Shown one piece after another: positions 7,470 through 14,947 of a stretch of 14,947 nt of DNA; positions within the stretch are counted from its first letter, which is position 1; every line of letters begins with the position of its first letter. The stretch is from contig NZ_QORI02000040.1 of NCBI RefSeq assembly GCF_003325755.1, positions 1 through 14,947 of the forward strand, written 5' to 3'. The notes below the pieces were generated by a model that saw only the letters and a list, made by a program, of their open reading frames with translations, was not told where the DNA came from and made no database searches. This stretch comes from Pseudomonas sp. SST3 (GTDB lineage Bacteria > Pseudomonadota > Gammaproteobacteria > Pseudomonadales > Pseudomonadaceae). Both the position numbers and the translations under genes were made by a program.

Positions 7470-9698
7470 TCAGGCCTTCTCCGCAGGCTGGCTCACTAGA
7501 GCCAATGCCAAGGCCTTTGCTCCACCCAAGTCCAAATGCATCGTGGCGTAAGACTGCATGAGTAATGCTGGCGGAAGCACCCAATCCCATTTTTCTTGAG
7601 CCATGTTCTGTACGTCCGCCAGAACAGCGGATTCATCAATACCGTCCCACTCGGCGATCTCACGCAGCTTGCTTTCAAGCGACGTCCGATCTCCCTCAAC
7701 CTCGATGACCAACCCGCTGTTCTCACTGGCTAGTCCGGTGTGCGTCAACAAGATGGCTAGGGCATCGTTTGTCCAATCGCCTCGCCAGCTGAAAAGGTAA
7801 GTCTTACCTCCGCTTTCGGTCATGCTCGAATGTGCCAGTCCAAGGTCCGAAAAAGCACTACGTGCCTGAGCTAGTAGCTCTTGTGCCGTAGTATCAAGAT
7901 AGGGGTAGACGTCCGCCTCCAACAAGACGCTCCTCATCTCTTGCCGAACCCGATCATGTACACGGGCTCCAAGCCCGTCAAAGGACGGGGGAGCACCACC
8001 GGGATCGGATCTCACGACAACGACCTTGGCCTCAGTGTCCACGCTCGTCACCCGCCAGCGGCGCCCAGCAAAGATGATTCGCTGATCGACGGTCAATGGC
8101 CTGGAGACGGGCAATGCGCCAAGTGGTTTCCCATCGCATACCAGGCGGAACTCTTCATTACTGACAAATGCACTGTAGAAGTCGTAGTGGTTGATCAGGC
8201 GTTCCCCCACTACGCCGGGCAGCAGGAGCCCCGATGTTTCCTGGGTTATCAAATCGCGCTCACCGAGGGCACGAAGCAAACTGAGGAAGCTGCCCTGCTC
8301 CACCCCAGTGAACGGACCACTGCGTATCAAGGTGCTCCACAGCTCTGCAGCTGTAGCTCCACCCCGCTGGGCTATCACCGAGAGGCACTGCTGTACCAGC
8401 GTCGATAAATGAAGACCATGAACACGAGGAGGCTCGAACCAGCCCTGCATCAACAACCGGATCATCGCGATGCTTTGCAGCAAACCCTGGCGAAGTCGAT
8501 CCGACAGGGGCGAGCCATCGTCTAGCTGACGCTCCTTACAGTAACTTCGGAGAATGGCTGCCTCTCCCGGACGGCGTCCGGATCGCCCCAAGCGTTGACG
8601 CAAGCTAGCTACCGATGGCGGAGCCCCGATCTGCACTACCGTCTTGATGCTGCCGATATCGACCCCAAGCTCCAGCGTGGTAGTGCAGACTGCGGTGGCA
8701 GGCCGGTCACCGGCTTTCAGCGCTTTCTCGGTTTCCTCTCGAATGTCCTTCGCCAAACTGCCGTGATGCGGCCAGAACTCGTTCGGTACACCATTCTGCT
8801 CGCAACGGCGCCGCAGATTGTCAGCGAACCACTCAACCTGAGTTCGACTGTTGGGGAAGATCAGGTTATTGCTGCCGCGTAGGACCTGAAAGAGATGCTC
8901 TGCGATGGCATGGTCCGGAGAAAAAACATCGTCACCTTCAGGCTGTACCGGGAGCGCTTTCTTGGACTCCACATACCCTCTGATCTGAGCCTTAAGTATC
9001 TGGCCGCTACCCTTGGATTCGATCACCGACACATGATGAGGGGCATTGGGACGCAAGAAGGCAGCAGCCAGCGTCATGTCGCCCAACGTGGCGGAAAGAC
9101 CAACCCTGGGCAGGGGGCGATCAATGATTGTTTCAACACGATGCATGAGTGACTGCAGCTGCTTGCCTCGCTCACTGCCGATAAAGGCATGGAGCTCATC
9201 CACCACCAGGTACCGCAGGTTGGCAAACAATCCCGCTAGGCTGGTTCCCTTGTTCACGAACAGAGCTTCGAGCGACTCCGGCGTGATCAACAGAATGCCT
9301 TCCGGGGACTTGAGGAAGCGATGTTTGCGGCTCGCTGAGATATCCCCATGCCAAGCAATGACAGGAAGCTCAAGCTCATCGCAAAGCCTCGCCAAACGAT
9401 CCCACTGGTCATTGATGAGAGCCTTCAGCGGGCTGATGTAAAGCACCGCCCCAGGCTTTTCCGTGTCCTGCAGGAGATTGGTAAGGATGGGCAGAAACGC
9501 GGCTTCGGTTTTGCCTGCAGCTGTAGCCGCCGCGATGATGACATCCTGGTCGGCCCCCAAGAGCGCAGGGATAGCACGCTCCTGGGCATCGCGTAGGGAG
9601 GTCCAGCCCTCGGTCCATATCCAGCGCTGGATTCGCGGTTCAAGGAGTTCGAAGCCAACCGATTCAGAGCTGGAAGGTGGCAAGCTCATCGTCCGCAT
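7470..9698 (-). CDS. sngC: Shango-type DEAD/DEAH helicase, Lhr-like (SngC)
   Basis: This is the helicase subunit of a Shango defence system, an Lhr-like superfamily 2 enzyme of 742 residues from the ATG at 9698. Motifs, numbered from that start: Walker A ATAAGKT (K63), the Ia region SPLKAL, TPESLEALF, motif II DELH (167-170), SAT (202-204), motif V TTLELGVDIG (340-349) and motif VI QRLGRSGRR (368-376). The roughly 350 residues after motif VI resemble the winged-helix and accessory parts of Lhr proteins. The start is uncertain: ATGs at 9698 and 9689 both overlap the end of the ATPase gene (by 35 or 26 bp) with only weak ribosome sites, and a GTG at 9749 is also open. Coupled translation from the ATPase gene is likely. 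It is the last gene of a three-gene - strand operon. The motor residues look intact, so it should be an active nucleic-acid translocase or helicase. Confidence 0.9.
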   Translation of the reverse strand: MRTMSLPPSSSESVGFELLEPRIQRWIWTEGWTSLRDAQERAIPALLGADQDVIIAAATAAGKTEAAFLPILTNLLQDTEKPGAVLYISPLKALINDQWDRLARLCDELELPVIAWHGDISASRKHRFLKSPEGILLITPESLEALFVNKGTSLAGLFANLRYLVVDELHAFIGSERGKQLQSLMHRVETIIDRPLPRVGLSATLGDMTLAAAFLRPNAPHHVSVIESKGSGQILKAQIRGYVESKKALPVQPEGDDVFSPDHAIAEHLFQVLRGSNNLIFPNSRTQVEWFADNLRRRCEQNGVPNEFWPHHGSLAKDIREETEKALKAGDRPATAVCTTTLELGVDIGSIKTVVQIGAPPSVASLRQRLGRSGRRPGEAAILRSYCKERQLDDGSPLSDRLRQGLLQSIAMIRLLMQGWFEPPRVHGLHLSTLVQQCLSVIAQRGGATAAELWSTLIRSGPFTGVEQGSFLSLLRALGERDLITQETSGLLLPGVVGERLINHYDFYSAFVSNEEFRLVCDGKPLGALPVSRPLTVDQRIIFAGRRWRVTSVDTEAKVVVVRSDPGGAPPSFDGLGARVHDRVRQEMRSVLLEADVYPYLDTTAQELLAQARSAFSDLGLAHSSMTESGGKTYLFSWRGDWTNDALAILLTHTGLASENSGLVIEVEGDRTSLESKLREIAEWDGIDESAVLADVQNMAQEKWDWVLPPALLMQSYATMHLDLGGAKALALALVSQPAEKA

Positions 9699-10959
9699 CC
9701 ACTTGGATATCGGCCTCACCGCCTCGATCCGGTGCAATCTCCACGGCACCCAACAGGGTCCGCCAATCAGCGTCAGGATTCTGCTCCAACACCGCTAGCA
9801 GGCTGATGAATGCGGTAATGGTCGTCCGCGGGGTACGGAAGTAGGCCTCACCCATCCGCTGGTTGCAGTGGGCCATAAACAGCGGCAATGCTTCGTCGGG
9901 TAGCAAATAGCGCTCGTTCACGCCTGCCGCGTATACATGACGCAGTTTCTGCAGCAGCACGTAGAAATCCTCAGGTGTCAGACTAGTGAGGCGTATGACA
10001 GGGCCGGACAGATCTACCAGCCCGGACTTGGCGAAGTTATTTTCAGCCAGACGCGACTGCAGCGCCGGATAGCTGTAGAGGCCGCGGCGAGTATCCATGA
10101 GAAATTCGGGTGTACCGCCCAACACAAAACCAAGCCCCTCAGCAGAGCCCTGCAGGGAGTCATTGAGGATACGAAGAATCTGCTCGTAGTTAGCGTTACG
10201 AGCTTGGGTGTTGGAAAGTTTGTACAGGTTCACCAGCTCATCGAGACATACCATCAACCCGCTAAAGCCGGCCAACCGAACAAATCGAGCAAGCAGCTTG
10301 AGCTGATCGTAGACCGACGCATCGTCGACGATGGTTCGCACCCCCAGTGCGGTGCGGGCATCTGTCTTGGTAGTGAACTCGCCACGCAACCAGCGGATAG
10401 CATCGGCCTTGAGCTGCTCGTTACCCTCTTCGAAGCCTTTGCAATAGGCCGCGATTACATCAGCAAAGTCATAGCCGTTGACCATCTCTGTCAGTTGGTC
10501 TAGATGCTCGCGAATCACAGCCTCACTGTCTTTGCCGGACGCTTTGGCTTCCGTCTTGGCCTGTGCCACGAATTTCTCGACTATTCCTTGCAGAGCGCCG
10601 CCATCAGGCTTAGTTCGGGTGGACATATTCTTGGCCAATTCGGCATACAGCGAGCGAGCCTGGCCACCAGTAGCATGGAGACGACGATCCGGGTTCAGAT
10701 CGGCATGCATGGTGACGAGCTTGCGCTCCATCGCGATAGAACGAACCAGGTTGAGGAAGAATGTCTTGCCTGCACCATACTCACCGATCACTACGCGGAA
10801 CGCGGAACCGCTTTCCGCGAGGCGCTCCACATCACGGATGAGTGCTTCCAGCTCCCCGACACGCCCCACTTGAATCAGGTGCTGGCCTGCACGGGGAACG
10901 ACGCCGGCGCGCAGGGACTGGATGACCGCATCGCGGTCCTTGGCTCTGATGCTGCTCAT
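9664..10959 (-). CDS. sngB: Shango-type P-loop ATPase (SngB), DUF2791/BREX-like ATP-binding protein
   Basis: This 431-residue ATPase is the middle gene of the Shango operon. The Walker A box is GEYGAGKT (K65, T66), and the Walker B box is VCLDE with D240 and E241, followed by LVNLYK. A GGTPEFL motif about 50 residues later resembles a sensor region. The overall plan resembles the ATP-binding proteins found with BREX and TerB-type conflict systems (DUF2791 P-loop class). The C-terminal 60 residues are acidic (for example VDADDE) and could form a docking tail. The ATG overlaps the upstream sngA stop as ATGA with little ribosome-site signal, so coupling is expected, and its own end is overlapped by the helicase start. 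It presumably powers or gates the complex between the TerB protein and the helicase; that role is inferred from the system, not seen in the sequence. Confidence 0.88.
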   Translation of the reverse strand: MSSIRAKDRDAVIQSLRAGVVPRAGQHLIQVGRVGELEALIRDVERLAESGSAFRVVIGEYGAGKTFFLNLVRSIAMERKLVTMHADLNPDRRLHATGGQARSLYAELAKNMSTRTKPDGGALQGIVEKFVAQAKTEAKASGKDSEAVIREHLDQLTEMVNGYDFADVIAAYCKGFEEGNEQLKADAIRWLRGEFTTKTDARTALGVRTIVDDASVYDQLKLLARFVRLAGFSGLMVCLDELVNLYKLSNTQARNANYEQILRILNDSLQGSAEGLGFVLGGTPEFLMDTRRGLYSYPALQSRLAENNFAKSGLVDLSGPVIRLTSLTPEDFYVLLQKLRHVYAAGVNERYLLPDEALPLFMAHCNQRMGEAYFRTPRTTITAFISLLAVLEQNPDADWRTLLGAVEIAPDRGGEADIQVDADDELATFQL

Positions 10960-13439
10960 AGCGGTAATTTGTCCATAATGTCAGGGTTGACTTCGAAGGG
11001 GTCTTCCCCCTCGGTGACTGGCATATCGAAATGCTCAAATGCCATGTCGTTGATCTGCTCCAATGCTCCGTCGAGCATGAGCTCCATATCGCTTGCAACG
11101 GCCTCCAACTCGTCATGAGACCACTCGGTACGGGATACGAGTACACGCAGGAAGGCTGAGTGATCGGCGTCTAAGCCACAAATGGAGGAAGTATCCTCAA
11201 CAGTCTCTTCCACAACTACGTCATCTGGCTCAGCAGGCTTGTCGTCAACGAAAACCTGAGCCAGCAGCGCAGATACCTGTTCCGTTTCACGCTGCAGCTG
11301 AGCGATGCGCTCCTGGTCCAGAGCAAATCCGCCAACGGGCTTGGACGGACTTGCTCCGGGTATGGAAGGCGTTGTCTGCGATGAGCCAACGGAGCTGCCA
11401 CTGGAGGCCACATGAAGGTCGCTGTACAGCGATTGCGGATCCAGCTGCAGGGTCTTGTAGACGCGCTCCAGCAACTTCACCTCTGCGGGACTAACCTCGC
11501 CGTCGACCTGCGCCAAGTGAGCGAGAAAAGCCGCCACAACCCTCTTCGCCGGCTCGGCCAGGGGCTCCAGTTTCTTCTTCAGGCTCTGCAGGGTTGGTGG
11601 CTGGTTAAGCTGCAGGCGCAGGTGGGCCTTCAGGCGCTTCCGATGAGCACCGCTCAGGTGACTCCAAGAGTCTATATGCTGGGATAGCAGCATAATTTCC
11701 TGCGGCGACGTGTCACCATCGGCCGCAGCCACAGCACAAGCAAGGTCCAACGTAACAGAGGCGGCGCTATAAGCCGGCGAAGACCGCAGATCACCATCTT
11801 CAGCCTGGGTCGCAAAGAGCGCCACATTTTCCTCAGACTTGGGTGTTCGGCTGCCTGTCAGCACATCCGGCTCGATACCGATGTGTAAAGACTCCAGCGC
11901 GCGGGCGAGCGTCAGAACCTTTTCTCGCGACAGGCTACCTGCACTCTGCAGTCGTCCTGCCAGCTCACCGAAGCTCATGACCACCATGCCGTCGCCGATG
12001 CGTTGCTTTAGCTCGGCGAGCGCTGTTCGAGCTGTTGGCGGCCACAGGTTTACAGGCAGCTGTAACAGCCCTTCTAGTGCATCAGGAGTGCCTGGGTTGC
12101 GGCCGAGATAACGACTGTAGGGCTCCAACTGCACCGTGCATTCGTCAACCAACTGCTGCAGCTTCTTCCGAGCTGCGCTAGTCGCCGTGACGTCAGGAAT
12201 ACCGGATAGGCCATCCAGTTCTTGGGGTGGTAGACCCGCAGAAGCGGTGTTGTATTGGAGTCTCAGACGGGTCTTGTTCTGAGGGAGCACCATACCGGCG
12301 CCATAACGTTCCTCGTAGCGCATGCAGAACAACTGGGCGAACGCTTCTTTACAACGGGTTACGGGTGTTCGCTTCCCGACGTTGTGATCAGACAGCACCC
12401 AGGCCAACGCCCAGTCAGCCGGCATTGGTTGCTTGTCAGCCGCCAACTGACCCAGGCCAATACGCAGGTCTACAGGCATTTCGTAGCCGTAAGGTAACGG
12501 TGCCGGCGGCGCCTTTTGATAGCGCCTGGCGAGTATTTGGCCTTGGCGGAGGAAGTCTACGAAGCGACTGGCGTAGTTATTGAAGGAGTTATTCTTGCCA
12601 TAGATCGAGAGCAGCCGCTCCACCTCGGCAATTATGATAGGTATGTCGGCCGCGGCAGCCTGATCCGTCTTGGCGTCGACAAAAACCCTACGCTCAAGAC
12701 CGTAGAAGAATAGGAACACGTAGCCGATGTTGGCATGCGGAGCCTTTCGACCACTGGATAGCCATTGCAAATATGCGCGGCGGGCCTCAGGAGAGATGCT
12801 GTCGTAACTGGGCCAGTAAGAGGTGAGACGCTCAGATATATCGACGATGCCCCGTGCGACCTTCAGTTTGGGGTTGATCAGTGACGGTTCCGAAGGTCCA
12901 TTGCGCCTGTTTTTATCTTCGCCGACGTAGATCAGACCAATTGGGATATTTTCGCCCGCCACTTCGATGGTTTCGCCAGCAGAAAGCCACCGGACGTTGG
13001 CACTATTCAGGTTCGCCGGCGCGCTCGGAATTCGGTGGGAAGGCCGCTCAGTGGCCTCCAAAGTTACGGTAAAAAAGCCAGAGTCGTCTCGCTTTGCCGA
13101 AACCTGCCGGGGCGACGCCGAGACTTGCGCAGGAGCAGAGGGCTCACTTAGTGGCGAGACCTCATCCAATGAAAACGTCAGGCCGGTGCTTATGCCGAGG
13201 TCCGAGGAACTTGAACGAGCCCCCCCTTGGGGTGGCCGCATAGTTGTTGCCGAAGACATGACTGACGGTTTGCTGAAGGCCTTTATTACTAGCCACCCGC
13301 CTATGCCGACAATGAGTGCTCCGCCCAAGAAAACCCAAACACCCTTGGGAACGGAAGCTAGCCCCCCAATCACTAGTGCACACAGAACCATCGCTCCAGA
13401 TACACCAGACTTGCTGCTGCGCTTACGCTTCCCTGCCAT
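10956..13439 (-). CDS. sngA: Shango TerB-domain protein with membrane anchor (SngA)
   Basis: This 827-residue protein is the first gene of the Shango operon. A basic start (MAGKRKRSSK) leads into two hydrophobic segments, about 13-30 and 33-52, that should form a membrane hairpin or two-helix anchor. A Ser/Pro-rich linker runs to about 145. A TerB_N-like domain begins at WLSAGETIEV (151) and includes the YWPSY and YLQWLSSGR segments. Residues about 560-675 hold two TerB-like acidic motifs, AAADGDTSPQE (571-581) and AQVDGEVSPAE (643-653), which suggests metal or effector binding as in tellurite-resistance TerB. After a second flexible stretch (677-750), residues about 755-827 match TerB_C, ending in a very acidic tail. 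The ATG at 13439 has GGGAG eight bases upstream. The membrane link suggests the complex assembles at the inner membrane, perhaps sensing phage entry; this is inference. Confidence 0.88.
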   Translation of the reverse strand: MAGKRKRSSKSGVSGAMVLCALVIGGLASVPKGVWVFLGGALIVGIGGWLVIKAFSKPSVMSSATTMRPPQGGARSSSSDLGISTGLTFSLDEVSPLSEPSAPAQVSASPRQVSAKRDDSGFFTVTLEATERPSHRIPSAPANLNSANVRWLSAGETIEVAGENIPIGLIYVGEDKNRRNGPSEPSLINPKLKVARGIVDISERLTSYWPSYDSISPEARRAYLQWLSSGRKAPHANIGYVFLFFYGLERRVFVDAKTDQAAAADIPIIIAEVERLLSIYGKNNSFNNYASRFVDFLRQGQILARRYQKAPPAPLPYGYEMPVDLRIGLGQLAADKQPMPADWALAWVLSDHNVGKRTPVTRCKEAFAQLFCMRYEERYGAGMVLPQNKTRLRLQYNTASAGLPPQELDGLSGIPDVTATSAARKKLQQLVDECTVQLEPYSRYLGRNPGTPDALEGLLQLPVNLWPPTARTALAELKQRIGDGMVVMSFGELAGRLQSAGSLSREKVLTLARALESLHIGIEPDVLTGSRTPKSEENVALFATQAEDGDLRSSPAYSAASVTLDLACAVAAADGDTSPQEIMLLSQHIDSWSHLSGAHRKRLKAHLRLQLNQPPTLQSLKKKLEPLAEPAKRVVAAFLAHLAQVDGEVSPAEVKLLERVYKTLQLDPQSLYSDLHVASSGSSVGSSQTTPSIPGASPSKPVGGFALDQERIAQLQRETEQVSALLAQVFVDDKPAEPDDVVVEETVEDTSSICGLDADHSAFLRVLVSRTEWSHDELEAVASDMELMLDGALEQINDMAFEHFDMPVTEGEDPFEVNPDIMDKLPL

Positions 13440-13477
13440 CGCTTCGACTCCCTATACAAGCATGCTGGCCATTTAGC

Positions 13478-13506
13478 AGTATCGGCAATTCGGGTGCATC
13501 AGCCAA
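13478..13506 (-). promoter_or_regulatory. Candidate sigma-70 promoter for the Shango operon
   Basis: On the - strand a -35-like TTGGCT (13501-13506) and a -10-like GATACT (13478-13483) are 17 bases apart. Each matches four of six consensus positions, and they lie 39-67 bp upstream of the sngA ATG. The match is weak, but the position is right for the only long gap before the operon. Confidence 0.3.
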
Positions 13507-13544
13507 TACCTCGCGCCGAGCTACGTGTTGAATCTCTTTATGAT

Positions 13545-13573
13545 GTTATCCAGATGTGTTCCGTATGCACTGG
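13545..13573 (+). repeat. Right copy of imperfect 29-bp direct repeat bracketing the Shango operon
   Basis: This matches 7368-7396 at 23 of 29 positions in the same orientation, ending in the shared TATGCACTGG. It lies upstream of the candidate sngA promoter and between sngA and the exonuclease gene. Together the copies enclose the whole three-gene operon and its promoter. Confidence 0.5.
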
Positions 13574-13581
13574 TGAGATGG

Positions 13582-13598
13582 CGGCTCGATGCGAGCCG
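13582..13598. repeat. Short GC-rich hairpin downstream of the exonuclease gene
   Basis: CGGCTCG (13582-13588) and CGAGCCG (13592-13598) form a perfect 7-bp stem with a three-base loop. It is 50 bp past the exonuclease stop, so it could slow transcription from that gene, but no T-run follows on either strand. It starts 8 bases after the right direct repeat, much as the inverted repeat at 7399-7427 follows the left copy. Confidence 0.4.
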
Positions 13599-13647
13599 GG
13601 CGGCCACGGGGTTGAATTGATGAGCAGGCACAGCGCCGTCCGCCCTA

Positions 13648-14301
13648 CTACGTCGGTTGCCTCGCGCTGAGCAGTAACTGCGCTAACCGAGCCAGATTAC
13701 GCGCATCGTCGATGGCCCTGTGATGCTCACCCTCCCAGGAAAGGCCTATGCTTTCCACTGCACACTTCAGCCCTAGCGCACGGCAAGCGAAAATCTTCCA
13801 AAAGCACTTCTTTAGATTGATATGACGCGCCGGATCCAGCAATACATCTACCCCTGCTCTGAAAGCGTCCTCCTTCAGCTGGTTTCGGTCGTAATCGCCC
13901 CAAGAGCACCAGCGCCAGCCTTCTGTATTTCGCGACCTCAGCCAGTCACCAAGCTGATCTTGTACCTCCGCGAAACGCTTTGCAGTATCGACGTCAGATT
14001 GAGATATGCCGGTCAGCCCCGTGCAAAACTCAGTTAGCGTGGGGCGAAGTAGCGGCCGGACAAACTGTCCGAAATGATCGACAATCCTGTACTCCGACTG
14101 AACATCCAACAGCGCGATGCCAATTTCTATCGTCTCCATCTCGTCGCGCTGGACCTCGAATACGTGAGCGTTCCGGGCCGCCTCGTTTAGGCCGGCAGGG
14201 TAGTCATCGCAAGTCGCTTCCAGATCCACGCAAAGTAACCAGCGACTTTCTCCAAGTTGTTGACGAAGCGCATCAAGCTGCCCCCAACGCTTTACCTGCA
14301 T
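13648..14301 (-). CDS. DEDDh 3'-5' exonuclease, ERI-1/KapD-like
   Basis: This 217-residue enzyme is predicted to remove nucleotides from 3' ends of RNA or DNA. The DEDDh active site is complete: D26 and E28 in VDLEAT, a middle Asp in WGDYDRNQ (D136 or D138), and H194 with D199 in HRAIDDA. The family resemblance is to ERI-1/KapD-type exonucleases rather than the DnaQ proofreading subunit, judging from the LEATCDD and WGDYD stretches and the single-domain length. The ATG at 14301 has GAGAGG at 14311-14316 on the - strand, a good ribosome site. It is transcribed in the same direction as Shango but is separated from sngA by 208 bp holding a candidate promoter, a hairpin and the direct repeat, so it is probably a separate unit. 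Whether it helps either defence system is unknown; an RNA-trimming role beside a PIWI-type system is an attractive guess. Confidence 0.85.
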   Translation of the reverse strand: MQVKRWGQLDALRQQLGESRWLLCVDLEATCDDYPAGLNEAARNAHVFEVQRDEMETIEIGIALLDVQSEYRIVDHFGQFVRPLLRPTLTEFCTGLTGISQSDVDTAKRFAEVQDQLGDWLRSRNTEGWRWCSWGDYDRNQLKEDAFRAGVDVLLDPARHINLKKCFWKIFACRALGLKCAVESIGLSWEGEHHRAIDDARNLARLAQLLLSARQPT

Positions 14302-14350
14302 GACACCCCACCTCTCTTTTCCTCAGAGGATATAAACTTACGAGCATCAG

Positions 14351-14361
14351 CACGGACCGTG
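14351..14361. repeat. Short palindrome between two - strand genes
   Basis: CACGG and CCGTG flank a single A. The palindrome sits 50 bp upstream of the exonuclease ATG and 35 bp after the small gene's stop. It may be an operator half-site pair but could easily be chance. I found no convincing promoter in 14302-14395. Confidence 0.2.
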
Positions 14362-14395
14362 GGCTCAGTTTTATAGTAGTGACACGAGAAACGGA

Positions 14396-14698
14396 TCATT
14401 GAATCGTTACTGGGGTTGCGTGTATGCCTTTTGCCCTCTGTGCCAACAGCCAATCCAGTGACAGGCGCCCGTCTTCTTTGAAAGTCACGATAACGTACAA
14501 GCTGCCCGTGGCGGTAAACAGCGCCCAAAACCCGCCTTGCTCATGAGCTTTCAGTACATCGGAGGTCCGAACCCGGTGACCGTCCTGGAACCTTCCATAC
14601 ACATCCGCCCGCACGTGACGATGAACCACGCCGATACAACAGCCTGCGATTAAATAAGCGTCCGTGAGATACGCCGTAACTTCCCTACCAAAAGACAT
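14396..14698 (-). CDS. Unrecognised 100-residue protein next to IS30 end
   Basis: I do not recognise this family. From the ATG at 14698 it codes for 100 residues starting MSFGREVTAYL. It has a mildly hydrophobic stretch (about 8-20, LTDAYLIAGCCIG), a central RTSDVLKAHEQ segment and a beta-rich end (SLYVIVTF). It reads like a compact soluble alpha/beta protein. The frame stays open upstream to a GTG at 14725 inside the transposon end, and neither start has a clear ribosome site. This suggests that the original leader, and perhaps some N-terminal residues, were lost when the IS inserted. Expression may depend on the IS. The exonuclease gene follows 94 bp downstream in the same direction. Confidence 0.6.
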   Translation of the reverse strand: MSFGREVTAYLTDAYLIAGCCIGVVHRHVRADVYGRFQDGHRVRTSDVLKAHEQGGFWALFTATGSLYVIVTFKEDGRLSLDWLLAQRAKGIHATPVTIQ

Positions 14699-14947
14699 GG
14701 CGGTTGCAGGAGCTGAGCGCAACACGGTTATTGAATTGAAGCCGGAGCATCATGCCGCATCGCCATGGCATTTTGCATGACCTCTCCCATCACCTCGATG
14801 GGGCATTTGAAGTCGAAGCGCTTGCGCGGTCGCATGTTCAGTTGCAGCGCAATGGCGTCCAGCTCCTCTTGGCTATGTACCGACAGGTCTGTGCCCTTGG
14901 GCAAGTACTGGCGAATCAGGCCGTTGATGTTTTCGTTGCTGCCGCGC
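14699..14947 (-). mobile_element. IS30-family insertion sequence, one end (continues beyond window)
   Basis: This is the terminal part of an insertion sequence identified by its transposase. The element should end within the 29 bases between the transposase stop (14728) and the small gene's ATG (14698), since IS30-type elements usually have only a few tens of bases after the transposase. I cannot place the inverted repeat exactly because the other end is outside the window. Confidence 0.65.
14728..14947 (-). CDS. IS30-family transposase, C-terminal fragment cut by the window edge
   Basis: The last 72 residues of a DDE transposase are visible, beginning RGSNENINGLIRQYLPKGTD. This is the hallmark IS30 block around the final catalytic Glu (the E of SNEN), followed by a helix with HSQEELDAIALQLN and the RPRKRFDF motif. 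The TAA stop is at 14728-14730. The upstream part lies beyond the right edge, so nothing can be said about whether the whole transposase is intact. There is no sign of a frameshift in the visible part. Confidence 0.92.
   Translation of the reverse strand, partial: RGSNENINGLIRQYLPKGTDLSVHSQEELDAIALQLNMRPRKRFDFKCPIEVMGEVMQNAMAMRHDAPASIQ

Noticed and set aside
7881..8408. 175-codon open frame on the + strand inside sngC
   Set aside because: It lies fully antisense to a helicase with all motifs intact, and its translation shows no recognisable domain; it is a codon-bias shadow.
9937..11118. Two long + strand open frames (188 and 204 codons) opposite sngB and the end of sngA
   Set aside because: They are antisense to well-supported genes, have low-complexity composition and no ribosome site or family resemblance.
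14292..14528. 78-codon - strand frame ending at the exonuclease start
   Set aside because: It overlaps the 3' half of the better-supported 100-residue gene in another frame and has no recognisable content.
1..14947. CRISPR arrays, tRNA/rRNA genes, integrase or replication origin
   Set aside because: I saw no regularly spaced repeats, tRNA-like folds or rRNA sequence, and no integrase or replication gene in the window.

Overview
The window looks like part of an anti-phage/anti-plasmid defence island on a moderately GC-rich gammaproteobacterial chromosome or integrative element. Pseudomonas or a close relative is my best guess, from codon style, protein flavour and the IS30-type transposase; there is no rRNA, tRNA or housekeeping gene to fix the taxon. 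Nothing in the window resembles core metabolism.

Left half (about 1-7315, + strand): a tightly packed operon that I recognise as the predicted prokaryotic PIWI-RE (pPIWI-RE) three-gene system. It holds a zinc-ribbon plus PD-(D/E)xK nuclease protein (875-1912), a DinG/XPD-like helicase with a likely Fe-S cysteine set (1896-4967), and the PIWI-RE Argonaute-like protein itself (4964-7315). The genes overlap (17 bp, then 4 bp), so they should be co-translated. They are preceded, 18 bp upstream, by an unrecognised gene (5-856, open to the window edge) that may be an extra operon member. The likely logic comes from published comparative genomics of the family: the PIWI-RE protein binds guide or target nucleic acid, the helicase opens duplexes or R-loops, and the REase-fold protein cuts.

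Middle (7316-7469): a 154-bp convergent intergenic region with no gene. It holds an imperfect 29-bp repeat that recurs at the far side of the next operon, and a perfect 10-bp inverted repeat.

Right half (13439 down to 7470, - strand): a three-gene operon matching the Shango defence system. Its gene order is a membrane-anchored TerB_N/TerB/TerB_C protein (sngA-like), a P-loop ATPase (sngB-like) and an Lhr-like DEAD/DEAH helicase (sngC-like), again with overlapping starts and stops. The imperfect direct repeat (7368-7396 and 13545-13573) brackets this operon and may mark the ends of a movable cassette.

Right edge: also on the - strand, a DEDDh 3'-5' exonuclease of the ERI-1/KapD type (13648-14301), an unrecognised 100-residue protein (14396-14698), and the C-terminal end of an IS30-family transposase (14728-14947, cut by the window edge). 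The transposase stop lies 29 bp from the small gene's ATG, so the IS appears to have landed on that gene's 5' end.
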